Origin: Duganella phyllosphaerae
GTDB taxonomy: Bacteria; Pseudomonadota; Gammaproteobacteria; Burkholderiales; Burkholderiaceae_D
NCBI RefSeq assembly: GCF_001758785.1
Contig: NZ_LROM01000093.1
Coordinates: 62,001-126,000 of the forward strand
DNA length: 64,000 bases
Direction: 5' to 3'
The position numbers and the translations under genes are program-made. Of this stretch, positions 17,368-26,054 are shown in pieces. Each line of letters opens with the position of its first letter. Position 1 is the first letter of the stretch. Below the pieces are notes generated by a model, which worked only from the letters and a program-made list of their open reading frames with translations, was not told the origin of the DNA and did not search any database.

Positions 17368-19068
17368 TTACTTCGCCAGCAGGCTGTTGGCCGTCTTGAA
17401 CTGCGGACGGATATCGTTGGGCACCGACTTCATCTTGTCGAGCGCCTTTTGCACGTCGGGACGGATCACCACGTACTTGGCCATCATTTCCTTGGCCCGC
17501 GCATAATCGCCGGTCGCCTCGATCATCAAAAACTCGCGGTCGAGATCCTTGACCGCGTCCTTGATCTTGGCAAAATCGACCGAGAAGGTGCCGTCGCCGT
17601 GCGACACGAAACCGCCCTTGTCGAGCAGGTAGTTGACCTGGATCGCCATGCCGCGCGCGTGCGAATCGGTCAGCCCGAAGTGCAGCGTACGGAAGGCCGA
17701 CGCGAGGAACGTCGTGTACAGCTTGCGCTCGGCCGCCTCGCCCTGCCCCAGCGTGTTTTTCAGCTGGCCTTTGCCCATCATCACGTCGAGCACGTACAGG
17801 CCGGTGATGTCGGCCTTGGCTTCCTCGATGGTGGAATAGGTTTCCTTCAAATCCTGGCGCGGCGTCGATTCCTTGCCGTCGACGGTGGTGGCGTGGGGAC
17901 CGAGGCCGTGGGTGATTTCGTGCGCCAGGATGTGGGTGAAGAACGAGTCGAAATCGACGTCCTTCTGGTCGGCGGCGCGCAGCACCAGTTTCGAGATCGG
18001 CGTGAGCGTGGCCTTGAATTTCGCTTCCTGCACGTTCTTGAGCATCACGCGCTTGGAGCCGCGCTGGCTGATGATGCGCTCGTCGTTGGGCAGGTTGTAC
18101 GCGGCAGTCTGCACGCCCATATTGCCGTCGCCGGCGCCGTACACCTGGTTCACCACCACCATCGGCGCGATCGCGCCCACTTTCGGGTTGCGGTACTGGG
18201 CGTCGATCGGCAGGCTGTCTTCCAGTTCCTGCATGTGCTGGGCGAAGAAGTCGAGTTTTTGCGTCTCTTTCTGGTCGCGGATATTCACATACGCTTCGAA
18301 CGCGGCCTTGTAGCCATACAGTTCGTCGTTATAGGTCTCGTACGGGCCGATGGTCACGTCCACCGGCGCATCGAGATCCATCCACGCAAAATCGGACGCC
18401 AGGTAGTCGTTGCTGAGGAAGGCGTCGGCGCGCAGGTCGAGAAATTTTTTCAGCGAGGCGTTGTCGGTGGCGGCAGCGGCCTGCTTTAGCAGCGCGGCCG
18501 CCTTTTCCAGTTCCGGCTTGTACTCGACCGAGTACGGCACGGTAGTGAACTGGCCGCCGGCGTTGCGACGGATTGCCGTGAAGAACCACTGCGCCTGCGA
18601 CTTGTCGATGCCCGGCAAGGCGTTCATCCAGGTGTCGAGTTGCGCCTTGCTGGCGTCGTCGGGATAGAAGCTGCCGCCTTCGGGCTTTTTGGCCGGAATC
18701 TTGATGGCGCCGATTTGCGCGGGCAGGAACGACTGGTGGTCGTCGAGGATCGACCACGGGCCCTTGTTGAGCCAGAAGTAATCGAGACGCGCCTTGCCCA
18801 GCGGCGTGGTGTCTTTCTTGAGCGCGGCCCACAGCGCTTCGTTGCCGGACCAGCGCTGGCGCAGTTGCAGCACGTCGATAATCTTGGCCGCTTCGATCAG
18901 CTTGACGATGGCGCGCTTGTCGCCGGCCGACAGCTTGCTGGTGTCGGCCGTGAGCGCTACCGGCGCGTAGCGCTGACTCATCTTGTTCAGGTCGGCGATG
19001 GTGGCCGGGCTGGAATAGGCGCTGGCGCAGGCAAAAGCCATGGTCAGCGGGAGCAGGATTTTTTTCAT
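17368..19068 (-). CDS. Dipeptidyl-peptidase III-like (M49-type) zinc hydrolase, secreted
   Basis: A 566-residue protein with a signal peptide (MKKILLPLTMAFACASAYS). The metal site is HEITHGLGPH in the last third, followed about 40 residues later by STIEEAKADITGLYVL, which corresponds to the EECRAE/EEARAD glutamate motif of peptidase family M49. Classical dipeptidyl-peptidase III has the longer HEXXGH motif; here the motif is the five-residue HExxH, seen in a bacterial subgroup often called Zn-dependent hydrolases. Export is also unlike the mostly cytosolic classical enzymes. It probably releases dipeptides from peptide N-termini, but this is by family only. The stop lies next to a REP-like repeat, and an inverted dRS3-like pair lies upstream of the start. 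Confidence 0.82.
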   Translation of the reverse strand: MKKILLPLTMAFACASAYSSPATIADLNKMSQRYAPVALTADTSKLSAGDKRAIVKLIEAAKIIDVLQLRQRWSGNEALWAALKKDTTPLGKARLDYFWLNKGPWSILDDHQSFLPAQIGAIKIPAKKPEGGSFYPDDASKAQLDTWMNALPGIDKSQAQWFFTAIRRNAGGQFTTVPYSVEYKPELEKAAALLKQAAAATDNASLKKFLDLRADAFLSNDYLASDFAWMDLDAPVDVTIGPYETYNDELYGYKAAFEAYVNIRDQKETQKLDFFAQHMQELEDSLPIDAQYRNPKVGAIAPMVVVNQVYGAGDGNMGVQTAAYNLPNDERIISQRGSKRVMLKNVQEAKFKATLTPISKLVLRAADQKDVDFDSFFTHILAHEITHGLGPHATTVDGKESTPRQDLKETYSTIEEAKADITGLYVLDVMMGKGQLKNTLGQGEAAERKLYTTFLASAFRTLHFGLTDSHARGMAIQVNYLLDKGGFVSHGDGTFSVDFAKIKDAVKDLDREFLMIEATGDYARAKEMMAKYVVIRPDVQKALDKMKSVPNDIRPQFKTANSLLAK

Positions 19069-19114
19069 GCGAACCTCGGGTGGAGTGAGGCTGATATTGT
19101 AAGCGAGGGCTGGG

Positions 19115-19206
19115 ATCCCCGCCTGCGCGGGGATGACGGATTACCAACCGATGGTGCCAGATACGGCAGCTGGCATTCGATTCGTCATCCCCGCGAACGC
19201 GGGGAT
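19115..19206. repeat. Inverted pair of dRS3-like repeats
   Basis: Two 20-bp elements, ATCCCC-GCCTGCGC-GGGGAT (19115-19134) and ATCCCC-GCGAACGC-GGGGAT (19187-19206), face each other across 52 bases. Flanking bases continue the symmetry (TGACGG against CGTCA). The pair fills most of the gap between the efflux operon and the M49-like gene. Confidence 0.85.
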
Positions 19207-19221
19207 CCATGGACAACGCGA

Positions 19222-20694
19222 TCACTTGGCAATGCTTACCGCCGCCAGCTGCGCCGAGGGCTGCCAACCAGCACCGAGGGACCGCGCCACGGCCACCGTC
19301 GCCAGCAAACGCTGGGTATTGATCTGTACCGCCGCGCGGTCGGCCGCCAGCGCGCTGCGCTGGGCATCGGTCACGTCCAGGTAAGTGGACACACCACGCT
19401 CGTAACGCGCGCGCGCCACCAGGTAGCCGCGCGCGGCTGCCGTTTGCGAGGCCGATTGCGCTTCGCCCTGCAACTGGCGTTCCTGCACATCCGACAGCGC
19501 GTCTTCCACTTCGCGCAGCGCCGTCAGCAGCCTGGTTTCGTGGTTGGCCACCGCTTCTTCGTAGCGCGACTTGGCGATCGCCAGGTTGGCCTGGTTGCGG
19601 CCACCGTCGAAGATCGGCAGCGACAGCGCCAAGGGACCAACACTGAACTGGCGCGCGCCGCTCTCGCCGATATTGCGCAGCGCTTCCGACGCATAACCGA
19701 AGTTACCGGTCAGCGATACCGATGGGTAGAACGCACCTTCGGCCACGCCGATCTGCGCATTGGCCGCGCGCAGGGTCGCCACGCTGGCGGCCAGGTCAGG
19801 GCGCTGCGACAGCAGGCTGGCCGGCAGGCCGACGGGAATGGCCGGTGGCGCCGGCAGCACCGCCGGGGTGGCGGTAGCGGCAGTGAGCATCGCCGACGGC
19901 GATGCACCCACCAGCGTGGCCAGCTGGTGCTCGACCAGGTTGCGCTGGCGCTGCACTTCGTGCAGGTCGGCCTTGGCATTGGCCAGCTCGATGTGGGCGC
20001 GCGAGACGTCCAGTTCATTCGACAGGCCGGCGTCGAAACGCGCGGTGACCAGCTGTTCGCTCTCCTGGCGGGTGCCCAGCGCGCCATTGAGGATCGCCAT
20101 TTCGGCATCGAGCCCGCGCAGCTGCCAGTAGGCGGTAGCCAGTTGCGACGACAGCATCAGCAGCACGCCGTCGCGGTCCGCTTCGGCAGCCAGCGCCTGC
20201 GCATCGGACGCTTCCACCAGGCGGCGCACGCGGCCCAGCAGGTCGAGCTCATACGAGAAATTGGCGCCGACCGCGTAGTTGTTGCCCTTGATCGAACGGC
20301 CGCCCAAGGCGATGCCCTGCGAGGTTTCGGCCGAAGTGCGCGAATTCGACACCGACGCACTCACGCCCACCGACGGACGCTGATTGGCGCGCGACAGGCC
20401 GGCCTGCTCCTGCGCCTGCACCAGGCGCTGCGCCGCCGCTTTCACGCTCGGGTTGTCGCGCAGCGCGGTCTCTTCGAGGCGGCTCAGGACCGGATCGTTG
20501 AACACGGTCCACCACTGCGCCGGCAGATGCGCCGCTTGTTGAACACCTGTGGTGCCGGCTTGCGGCAGGTGACGGAACGATGCGTCCTTGACGTTTTCGG
20601 GCGTGCCGAAGTCGGTGCCGACGGTGGCGCAGCCGGAGAGCGCTGCGGTAATGGCTACAGCGAGCGCGACGCGCTGCAAAGCTGAATGAAACAT
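19222..20694 (-). CDS. Outer-membrane factor (NodT/OprM-type) of a tripartite efflux pump
   Basis: A 490-residue lipoprotein of the TolC-like outer-membrane channel family. The signal peptide ends in the lipobox LSGC (MFHSALQRVALAVAITAALSGCATVG). Two outer-membrane efflux repeats follow, rich in coiled-coil heptads, with typical YELDLLGRVRRLVEASDAQ and RYERGVSTYLDVTDAQRS motifs. It is the third gene of an operon with an MFS permease and a membrane-fusion protein, with a 25-base gap to the permease. Together they would form a continuous channel across both membranes for drug export. Confidence 0.93.
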   Translation of the reverse strand: MFHSALQRVALAVAITAALSGCATVGTDFGTPENVKDASFRHLPQAGTTGVQQAAHLPAQWWTVFNDPVLSRLEETALRDNPSVKAAAQRLVQAQEQAGLSRANQRPSVGVSASVSNSRTSAETSQGIALGGRSIKGNNYAVGANFSYELDLLGRVRRLVEASDAQALAAEADRDGVLLMLSSQLATAYWQLRGLDAEMAILNGALGTRQESEQLVTARFDAGLSNELDVSRAHIELANAKADLHEVQRQRNLVEHQLATLVGASPSAMLTAATATPAVLPAPPAIPVGLPASLLSQRPDLAASVATLRAANAQIGVAEGAFYPSVSLTGNFGYASEALRNIGESGARQFSVGPLALSLPIFDGGRNQANLAIAKSRYEEAVANHETRLLTALREVEDALSDVQERQLQGEAQSASQTAAARGYLVARARYERGVSTYLDVTDAQRSALAADRAAVQINTQRLLATVAVARSLGAGWQPSAQLAAVSIAK

Positions 20695-20719
20695 GGTATT
20701 ACCTCACAAAATTTTTAGA

Positions 20720-22345
20720 TTAGTGCCCGCCGCCACCGCCACCCGAAGGGGCTTTGACCTTGTCCGAGAACCACAGCACGCCGATACAGGCAAACAGCAC
20801 CATCGCCACCAGGAAGAAGCCATCGTTGTACGCCATCACGAACGACTCGCGCCGCACGATGCCGTCGATCGCCTTGAGCGCCATGTTCGACGCCGTGGTC
20901 GAGTCAAAACCCTGGCCGATGAACGATTGCGTCAGCGCCGATAAACGTTCCTGCGTGGCGGCCGCGAAGCTGGTCACCGATTCGCCGATGCGCTGCGAAT
21001 GAAAATGCTCGCGCGACGTCAGGGCAGTAGCCAGCAGGGCGATGCCGATCGAGCCGCCCAGGTTGCGGGTCATGTTGATCAGGCTTGAGGCCGATGGCAT
21101 GTCCCTGGGCTGGATGCCGTTCATGGCGAAGTTCGACAGCGTCAGCATCACGAACGGCTGGCCCAGCGCGCGCACGATCTGCGACAGCAGCAGCTGGTCA
21201 TAGCCGGTGGTCGCGTCCATGTAGGCATTCATCAGGCACGAGCCGCCAAACAGCAGCAGGCCGAACGTGCACAGGATGCGGTTGTCGACCTTGGACGACA
21301 GCTTGGCCACGAACGGCATGATGAACAGCTGCGGCAGGCCGGACCACATGATCACTTCACCGATCTGCATCGGCGAATAGCCGGGAATCTGGCCCAGGTA
21401 CAGCGGCAGCAGGAACGACGAACCGTACAAGCCCATGCCCATCGCCATCGACAGCGCGGTGGCGGCAGCGAAGTTGCGCTGGCCGTAGAGAGCCAGGTTC
21501 ACAAACGGCTGCTTCTTCAAGGCGCTGTTGACCACCCAGCCCAAGAGGCCAAAGATCGCCAGCGCGGCAAAGGTGATGATGAACGACGAATCGAACCAGT
21601 CCTTGCTGTTGCCTTCTTCGAGGAAGATGGTCAGGCTGCCGAGGCCCACGGCCATGAAGAAGATGCCGCTCCAGTCGGCGCCGGACAACAGCGACGGCTG
21701 GAATTTTTCCTTGTCCAGGCCATAGGCGATACCGCCGATCAGCAGCAAGCCCGGCACCCAGTTCAGGTAGAAGATCGACGGCCAGCCATACAGCTCCGAC
21801 AGATAGCCACCGAGCGTGGGGCCCATCGACGGCGCCAGCGTGGCGGTCAGACCGAAGATGGCCATGCCGGTGGCGCGCTTCGACGGCGGCAGCTGCGTCA
21901 TCACCAGCGTAAACGCCATCGGAATCAGGGCGCCGCCAGTGAAGCCCTGCATCATGCGGAAGATGATCATGCTCTCGAGGTTCCAGGCGAAGCCGCACAG
22001 GGTCGAGAACAGCAGGAACAGCGCGGTGGTGCCGATCATGTAGTTACGGGTACCGAACACGCGTGTAAAGAGGCCGGTCATCGGAATGACGACGATCTCC
22101 GCCACCAGGTAGGCGGTGGCGATCCACGAGCCCTCTTCCTGGGTGGCCGACAGGGAACCGAGGATGTCTTTCAGCGACGAGTTGGTGATCTGGATGTCGA
22201 GCACCGCCATGAACGCGCCCAGCATGCCGGCGGCGATCGCGATCCAGGTGCGGGCCGAGACGTGTTCGCTCGGCGCTAGTGGAGCAGCAGGTGCAGCCTT
22301 CCCCGCCGCCTTGGCTGCCGGCGGATCGAATGTGGAACTGGCCAT
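20720..22345 (-). CDS. DHA2-family (EmrB/QacA-type) drug efflux MFS permease
   Basis: A 541-residue inner-membrane proton antiporter of the 14-helix DHA2 class. The motif VVIPMTGLFTRVFGTRN is motif A of the family, and LDIQITNSSLKDI is the conserved helix-1 motif of EmrB-type transporters. The N-terminus is a cytoplasmic Ala-rich tail, and the C-terminus ends in a Gly/His tail (SGGGGGGH). It works with the adjacent EmrA-like fusion protein (11 bases upstream) and the outer-membrane factor (25 bases downstream). Typical substrates are hydrophobic drugs and uncouplers, but none can be named here. Confidence 0.94.
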   Translation of the reverse strand: MASSTFDPPAAKAAGKAAPAAPLAPSEHVSARTWIAIAAGMLGAFMAVLDIQITNSSLKDILGSLSATQEEGSWIATAYLVAEIVVIPMTGLFTRVFGTRNYMIGTTALFLLFSTLCGFAWNLESMIIFRMMQGFTGGALIPMAFTLVMTQLPPSKRATGMAIFGLTATLAPSMGPTLGGYLSELYGWPSIFYLNWVPGLLLIGGIAYGLDKEKFQPSLLSGADWSGIFFMAVGLGSLTIFLEEGNSKDWFDSSFIITFAALAIFGLLGWVVNSALKKQPFVNLALYGQRNFAAATALSMAMGMGLYGSSFLLPLYLGQIPGYSPMQIGEVIMWSGLPQLFIMPFVAKLSSKVDNRILCTFGLLLFGGSCLMNAYMDATTGYDQLLLSQIVRALGQPFVMLTLSNFAMNGIQPRDMPSASSLINMTRNLGGSIGIALLATALTSREHFHSQRIGESVTSFAAATQERLSALTQSFIGQGFDSTTASNMALKAIDGIVRRESFVMAYNDGFFLVAMVLFACIGVLWFSDKVKAPSGGGGGGH

Positions 22346-22356
22346 GATGTCGTTCC

Positions 22357-23532
22357 TTACTGGACCGTGGCCGGTGCGGCAGCGACCTTGCGCTCGGACT
22401 TGTTCTCGTCCTGGTGAATCGCCACTTCGGCGATGGCCGACATGCCCGGCACCAGGCGGCCATTGAGGGCCTTGATGTCTTCCGGCTTGAACACGATCTT
22501 GACCGGTACACGCTGGACGATCTTGGTGAAGTTACCGGTGGCGTTATCGGCCGGCAGCAGCGCAAACTGCGCGCCCGACGCTGGCGCAAAGCTCTCCACG
22601 GTGCCGATCAATTCCTTGCCCGGCATGGCGTCGATGGTGACTTTGACTTCCTGGCCCGGATGCATCTCGGCCAGCTGGGTTTCCTTGAAGTTGGCGGTCA
22701 GCCACACGTTGTCCTGCACGATGGCGGTCAGCTGCTGGCCCGGCTGCACGCGCTGGCCCACTTCGATCGAACGCTTGCCGATGCGGCCACCGACAGGCGC
22801 CAGGATGTGGTTGTAGGCCAGCTGCTGCTGGGCGTCCTTCAGTTGCACGCGCAGCACCGACACCTGCGCCTTGAGCACGTCGCGCGCCGATTCGGCGGCA
22901 GCAATCTGTGCACGGGCGGCGGCGGCATTGTCCTTGCGCGCGGCCAGGTCGGCCACGGCGCTGGCGCGGCCGGCAACGGCGGCGTCGAGTTCGGCCTTGG
23001 AGACGGCTTTCATCTGGTCGTTATACAGCTGGCCGAAACGGTCGGCGTCCTGCCTGGCGCGCAGCAGTTGCGCCTGCGATTGCGCCACTTGCGCGGTGGC
23101 CGAACTGGCCTGGGCTTTCACCTGCATGATCTGGGCATCGGCCTGCAGCACCTGCTGCTCGGCGCTGGCGATCTGCGCCTGGATCTGCTCGACCTTCACG
23201 CCCTGGTCGAACGGATCGAGTTCGGCGATCACGTCGCCGGCGCGCACAACCTGGTTGTCGTCGATGAGCACCTTGGTGACCACGCCGGAAATGCGCGCCG
23301 ATACCGGGTGCACGTGGCCGGCCACGTAGGCGTTCTCGGTCTCGACGAAGTTATGGCTGCGATACCACATGCGGCCACCGGCGCCGATGGCCACCAGCGC
23401 GATGATGGCGGCGACGATCAGCACCTTGCGCTTGGACTTGGCCGGCGCGGCTGGCGCGTCCTGGGGTGCCTGGGCGGCTGGGGCTGATACTGCGGTTGGA
23501 CCTTTTTGTTCTTGCTGTTGTGGGCTGGACAT
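22357..23532 (-). CDS. EmrA/HlyD-type membrane-fusion protein
   Basis: A 391-residue periplasmic adaptor anchored by one N-terminal helix (RKVLIVAAIIALVAIGAGG, about residues 35-53). After it comes the half-lipoyl motif ETENAYVAGHVHPVSARISG, a long coiled-coil hairpin (about residues 110-240, rich in Ala, Gln and Leu), and the second half-lipoyl and barrel regions (ILAPVGGRIGKRSIEVGQRV). It links the inner-membrane permease to the outer-membrane channel. First gene of the efflux operon, divergent from the TetR gene, and probably repressed by it. Confidence 0.93.
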   Translation of the reverse strand: MSSPQQQEQKGPTAVSAPAAQAPQDAPAAPAKSKRKVLIVAAIIALVAIGAGGRMWYRSHNFVETENAYVAGHVHPVSARISGVVTKVLIDDNQVVRAGDVIAELDPFDQGVKVEQIQAQIASAEQQVLQADAQIMQVKAQASSATAQVAQSQAQLLRARQDADRFGQLYNDQMKAVSKAELDAAVAGRASAVADLAARKDNAAAARAQIAAAESARDVLKAQVSVLRVQLKDAQQQLAYNHILAPVGGRIGKRSIEVGQRVQPGQQLTAIVQDNVWLTANFKETQLAEMHPGQEVKVTIDAMPGKELIGTVESFAPASGAQFALLPADNATGNFTKIVQRVPVKIVFKPEDIKALNGRLVPGMSAIAEVAIHQDENKSERKVAAAPATVQ

Positions 23533-23598
23533 GCACTGCTCCGAAAATAATGAAAGGGGATGAATGCATTATTGGACGGTTTCCATTGGAAGTCAAGA

Positions 23599-23620
23599 AA
23601 TGAAACGATTGCATTTCATT
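23599..23620. promoter_or_regulatory. Putative TetR operator in the efflux/tetR divergent spacer
   Basis: Inverted repeat AATGAAA (23599-23605) and TTTCATT (23614-23620) with an eight-base spacer, extended by one imperfect pair outside. It is in the 131-bp spacer between the efflux operon and the tetR-like gene, where a dimeric TetR would control both. Confidence 0.55.
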
Positions 23621-23663
23621 TTGGTTTGGACTAGCATGGTGCCATTCGATATCAAAGATAGCC

Positions 23664-24362
23664 ATGAAAAAAGACAATATTGTTCTCGAAGAAACACTCG
23701 ACTGTCCGGACGCCGCGCCCAATGATCCCTGCTTCGGCAAATCGGCCGGTCGCCCACGCGCGGCCGACAAGGAAGCGCGCGAACAGGCGCTGGTGCATAC
23801 CGCCGCCCGGCTGTTCCTGGACAACGGTTACAGCAAGGTCAGCCTGGAAATGATCGCCCGCGAAGCCCACGTGGCGGTGCGGACGATTTATGTGAAATTT
23901 GGCGGCAAGGCCGGCTTGCTCAGCGCAGCCATTACCCGCGGCCGGGCCAGATTCTTCTCCGACATGGCCAGCCTCGAAACCGACACCCGGCCGATGGAAG
24001 CGATCCTGGGCGATTACGCGGTGCGCTTCCTGGAGCTGGTGTCGCAGCCGGCCTTTGTCAACCTGCACCGCATGGTGGTGGCCGAGGCCCGCACCACGCC
24101 CGAGCTGGGCGAGACGTTTTACGATGCCGGCCCGCGCAAGTCGCGCGAGCAGCTCGGTAAGTTTTTTGCGCGCCCCGACATCAAGCCACTGCTGCGCACC
24201 GACCTGCCCCACGAATTCCTGGCAGTGCATTTTGTGAACTGCCTGATGGGCGACACCATGAGCCGCATGCTGTTTCCACCCGATGCCCCGCCGACCAGTG
24301 CCGAGATCCGCCGCCATGCCGCACAAGGGCTCGACCTGTTCCTGCGCAGCGTGGTTCTTTAG
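23664..24362 (+). CDS. TetR-family transcriptional regulator of the efflux operon
   Basis: A 232-residue regulator. The N-terminal DNA-binding domain is at about residues 33-80: ALVHTAARLFLDNGYSKVSL, then the helix-turn-helix VSLEMIAREAHVAVRTIYVKF, typical TetR. The C-terminal two thirds form the ligand-binding and dimer domain of the AcrR-like type. It is transcribed away from the emrAB-like operon, with a palindrome between, so it probably represses the pump until a drug binds. The N-terminal 30 residues before the HTH are longer than usual and acidic. Confidence 0.92.
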   Translation: MKKDNIVLEETLDCPDAAPNDPCFGKSAGRPRAADKEAREQALVHTAARLFLDNGYSKVSLEMIAREAHVAVRTIYVKFGGKAGLLSAAITRGRARFFSDMASLETDTRPMEAILGDYAVRFLELVSQPAFVNLHRMVVAEARTTPELGETFYDAGPRKSREQLGKFFARPDIKPLLRTDLPHEFLAVHFVNCLMGDTMSRMLFPPDAPPTSAEIRRHAAQGLDLFLRSVVL

Positions 24363-24423
24363 ACACCAAAGGTCTGTACAACTTTGCCAATTGATCTATA
24401 CTAATCCTTTACAAGGAGTGCAT

Positions 24424-24606
24424 ATGAGCAAAACAAATAGACTGGACTGGAGCCGACAAGTAACGCTCATGAACGAGCGCATCAAGAGCTTCCAGGCCAA
24501 TCCGGGCGAACAAGAGCTGGAAGCCGTGATCGAAGAATTGAAGGCCTACGCCGAAGCGGCCCGCAACGGCGGTATCGAAATTCCGGCGCGTTTTACCGTC
24601 AACTAA
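24424..24606 (+). CDS. Small conserved-looking protein, 60 residues, function unknown
   Basis: A short gene with a strong start signal: AAGGAG five bases before ATG, and a TATACT -10-like box 22 bases upstream of the ATG. The product (MSKTNRLDWSRQVTLMNERI...) is soluble, mostly alpha-helical, and acidic in the middle (EQELEAVIEELKAYAEAAR), ending in GIEIPARFTVN. It has no signal peptide or membrane segment. I do not recognise a family. It lies between the tetR-like gene and a GNAT gene, on the same strand as both; a 61-base gap to the tetR stop makes a separate promoter plausible. Confidence 0.7.
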   Translation: MSKTNRLDWSRQVTLMNERIKSFQANPGEQELEAVIEELKAYAEAARNGGIEIPARFTVN

Positions 24607-24642
24607 CGGCCACCTGGCCTGTCCGCGCAAAGCGCCGACCAC

Positions 24643-25173
24643 GTGATCATCCGCCCCCTGCGACCAGACGACGCGCCAGCCTTGCTGGCATTCGAACTGG
24701 CCAACCGCACGTGGTTCGAGCAGCATGTGGCGGCCCGCGCACCCTCGTTTTACTCCCTTTCGGGCGTTACCGCCCACATGTCGGAATATCTGGCCCTGCA
24801 CGACCAGGGCGCCATGCTGCCGTGCGTGCTGGTCGATGAAGCGGGTGCGATCGTCGGCCGCGCCAACCTGCGCCATATCGACCGCGTAGCCGGCACCGGC
24901 GAAGTGGGCTATCGCATCGCCCACGATGCCGGCGGCCGTGGCCTGGGCAGCCTGGCGCTGCGCCACCTGCTCCACGCCGCCCGCCACGACTACCACCTTC
25001 AGACCATCGACGCCTGGATCACCGACACCAACCCCGGCTCGCAACGCATCGTCGCAAAGCACGGCTTCGTGCGGCTCGACCTGGCGCCGCAGGCTGAAAC
25101 CTGTGGCGGCGAGCAGCGGTGGGCGTATGCGTGGCGTTGCGTGCTGGCGCCTGCTGGCGACGCCACCTCATAA
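24643..25173 (+). CDS. GNAT-family N-acetyltransferase (RimJ/RimL-like)
   Basis: A 176-residue acetyl-CoA-dependent acyltransferase. It starts MIIRPLRPDDAPALLAFE, the usual RimJ/RimL-type opening, and carries the acetyl-CoA loop GRGLGSLALRHLLHAA at about residues 105-120 and GSQRIVAKHGFVRLD near the end. The start codon is GTG with no clear Shine-Dalgarno. The relatives acetylate protein N-termini, antibiotics or small amines; the substrate here is unknown. A strong hairpin follows directly and separates it from the convergent dsbA. Confidence 0.87.
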   Translation: MIIRPLRPDDAPALLAFELANRTWFEQHVAARAPSFYSLSGVTAHMSEYLALHDQGAMLPCVLVDEAGAIVGRANLRHIDRVAGTGEVGYRIAHDAGGRGLGSLALRHLLHAARHDYHLQTIDAWITDTNPGSQRIVAKHGFVRLDLAPQAETCGGEQRWAYAWRCVLAPAGDATS

Positions 25174-25207
25174 AAAAACAAAAGCCGCCCGGCTTGCACC
25201 GGGCGGC
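25172..25207. terminator. Terminator between GNAT gene and dsbA
   Basis: Nine-base-pair stem GCCGCCCGG (25184-25192)/CCGGGCGGC (25199-25207). The run of A at 25172-25178 gives a U-tract for the minus-strand dsbA transcript. For the plus strand there is no T-run, so it is mainly a dsbA terminator. Confidence 0.8.
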
Positions 25208-25230
25208 TCCATCTTGCACCTGCCAGAAAA

Positions 25231-25902
25231 TTATTTGCGCGACTGGGCCACCAGCGCGTCGAGCACTTGCAGCGTGGCGGCGGTCAGTTGCTGGCGCGGG
25301 ATGCCGGGGTTGGCGGCGTCCACCATCGACGGGTTGGTCAGGTAGCGGCCGTTGACGATGATGGTCGGCGTGCTGTTGACTTCGTACGCAGCTGCCACGC
25401 GGCCGGCGTTTTTCAGGCGGGTGTTGATCGCGAACGAGTTATACACGGCCAGGAATTTTTCCTTGTCGATACCGTTCTTGACCGCCCACTCGACGTTGGC
25501 GTCGTCGCTTTGCAGGCGCTTGCGTTCCACGTGCCAGGTTTGCAGCACCTTGGCGTGCAGCTGCGACTCGAGCTTCATCGCTTCGAGGGTGAGGAACAGG
25601 TGCGCTTCCGGATCTTTTTCACCGGTGAGCGGCAAGTGGATGCGGCGGAAGCTGATGTTGTCGCCCTGCTTCTTGACCCAGTCCAGCATGGCCGGCTCCA
25701 GCGCGTAGCACGCCGGGCAGTGGTACATGAAGAACTCGATCACTTCGACCTTCTTGCCCTCGGCCTGGACCGGCTGCGGGTTTTTCAGCGTGGTGTACTC
25801 GGCGCCGCTCTTGGGCGCGGTGGGCGTAGCGAAAGCGGTGCCGGCAAACATGGCGGCAACAGCGGCAGTAACAGCGGCGGTCAAGAAAGTACGACGGAGC
25901 AT
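25231..25902 (-). CDS. dsbA: Thiol:disulfide interchange protein DsbA
   Basis: Periplasmic oxidase that introduces disulfide bonds into exported proteins; it is itself re-oxidised by DsbB. The 223-residue precursor has a signal peptide (MLRRTFLTAAVTAAVAAMFAGTAFA). The thioredoxin-fold active site is FFMYHCPACYALEP, with Cys62 and Cys65; the central dipeptide is Pro-Ala rather than the Pro-His of E. coli, which would be expected to lower the oxidising power somewhat (inference). The cis-proline loop is NSTPTIIVNGRY. Stands alone. Confidence 0.94.
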   Translation of the reverse strand: MLRRTFLTAAVTAAVAAMFAGTAFATPTAPKSGAEYTTLKNPQPVQAEGKKVEVIEFFMYHCPACYALEPAMLDWVKKQGDNISFRRIHLPLTGEKDPEAHLFLTLEAMKLESQLHAKVLQTWHVERKRLQSDDANVEWAVKNGIDKEKFLAVYNSFAINTRLKNAGRVAAAYEVNSTPTIIVNGRYLTNPSMVDAANPGIPRQQLTAATLQVLDALVAQSRK

Positions 25903-26054
25903 GGTTATCCTTTAAAAAAATCTGCAGGGGGAATATACCAGCTTCCGGCGCGCCATGGCGGCAGCGCAGCCGCAATTCACACTAAGCTACAATTGCTCAC
26001 ACTTGCTTACCTTTGACGCTACCTCAGCGCCGTCCAACGCCTACCGGAACCTCC

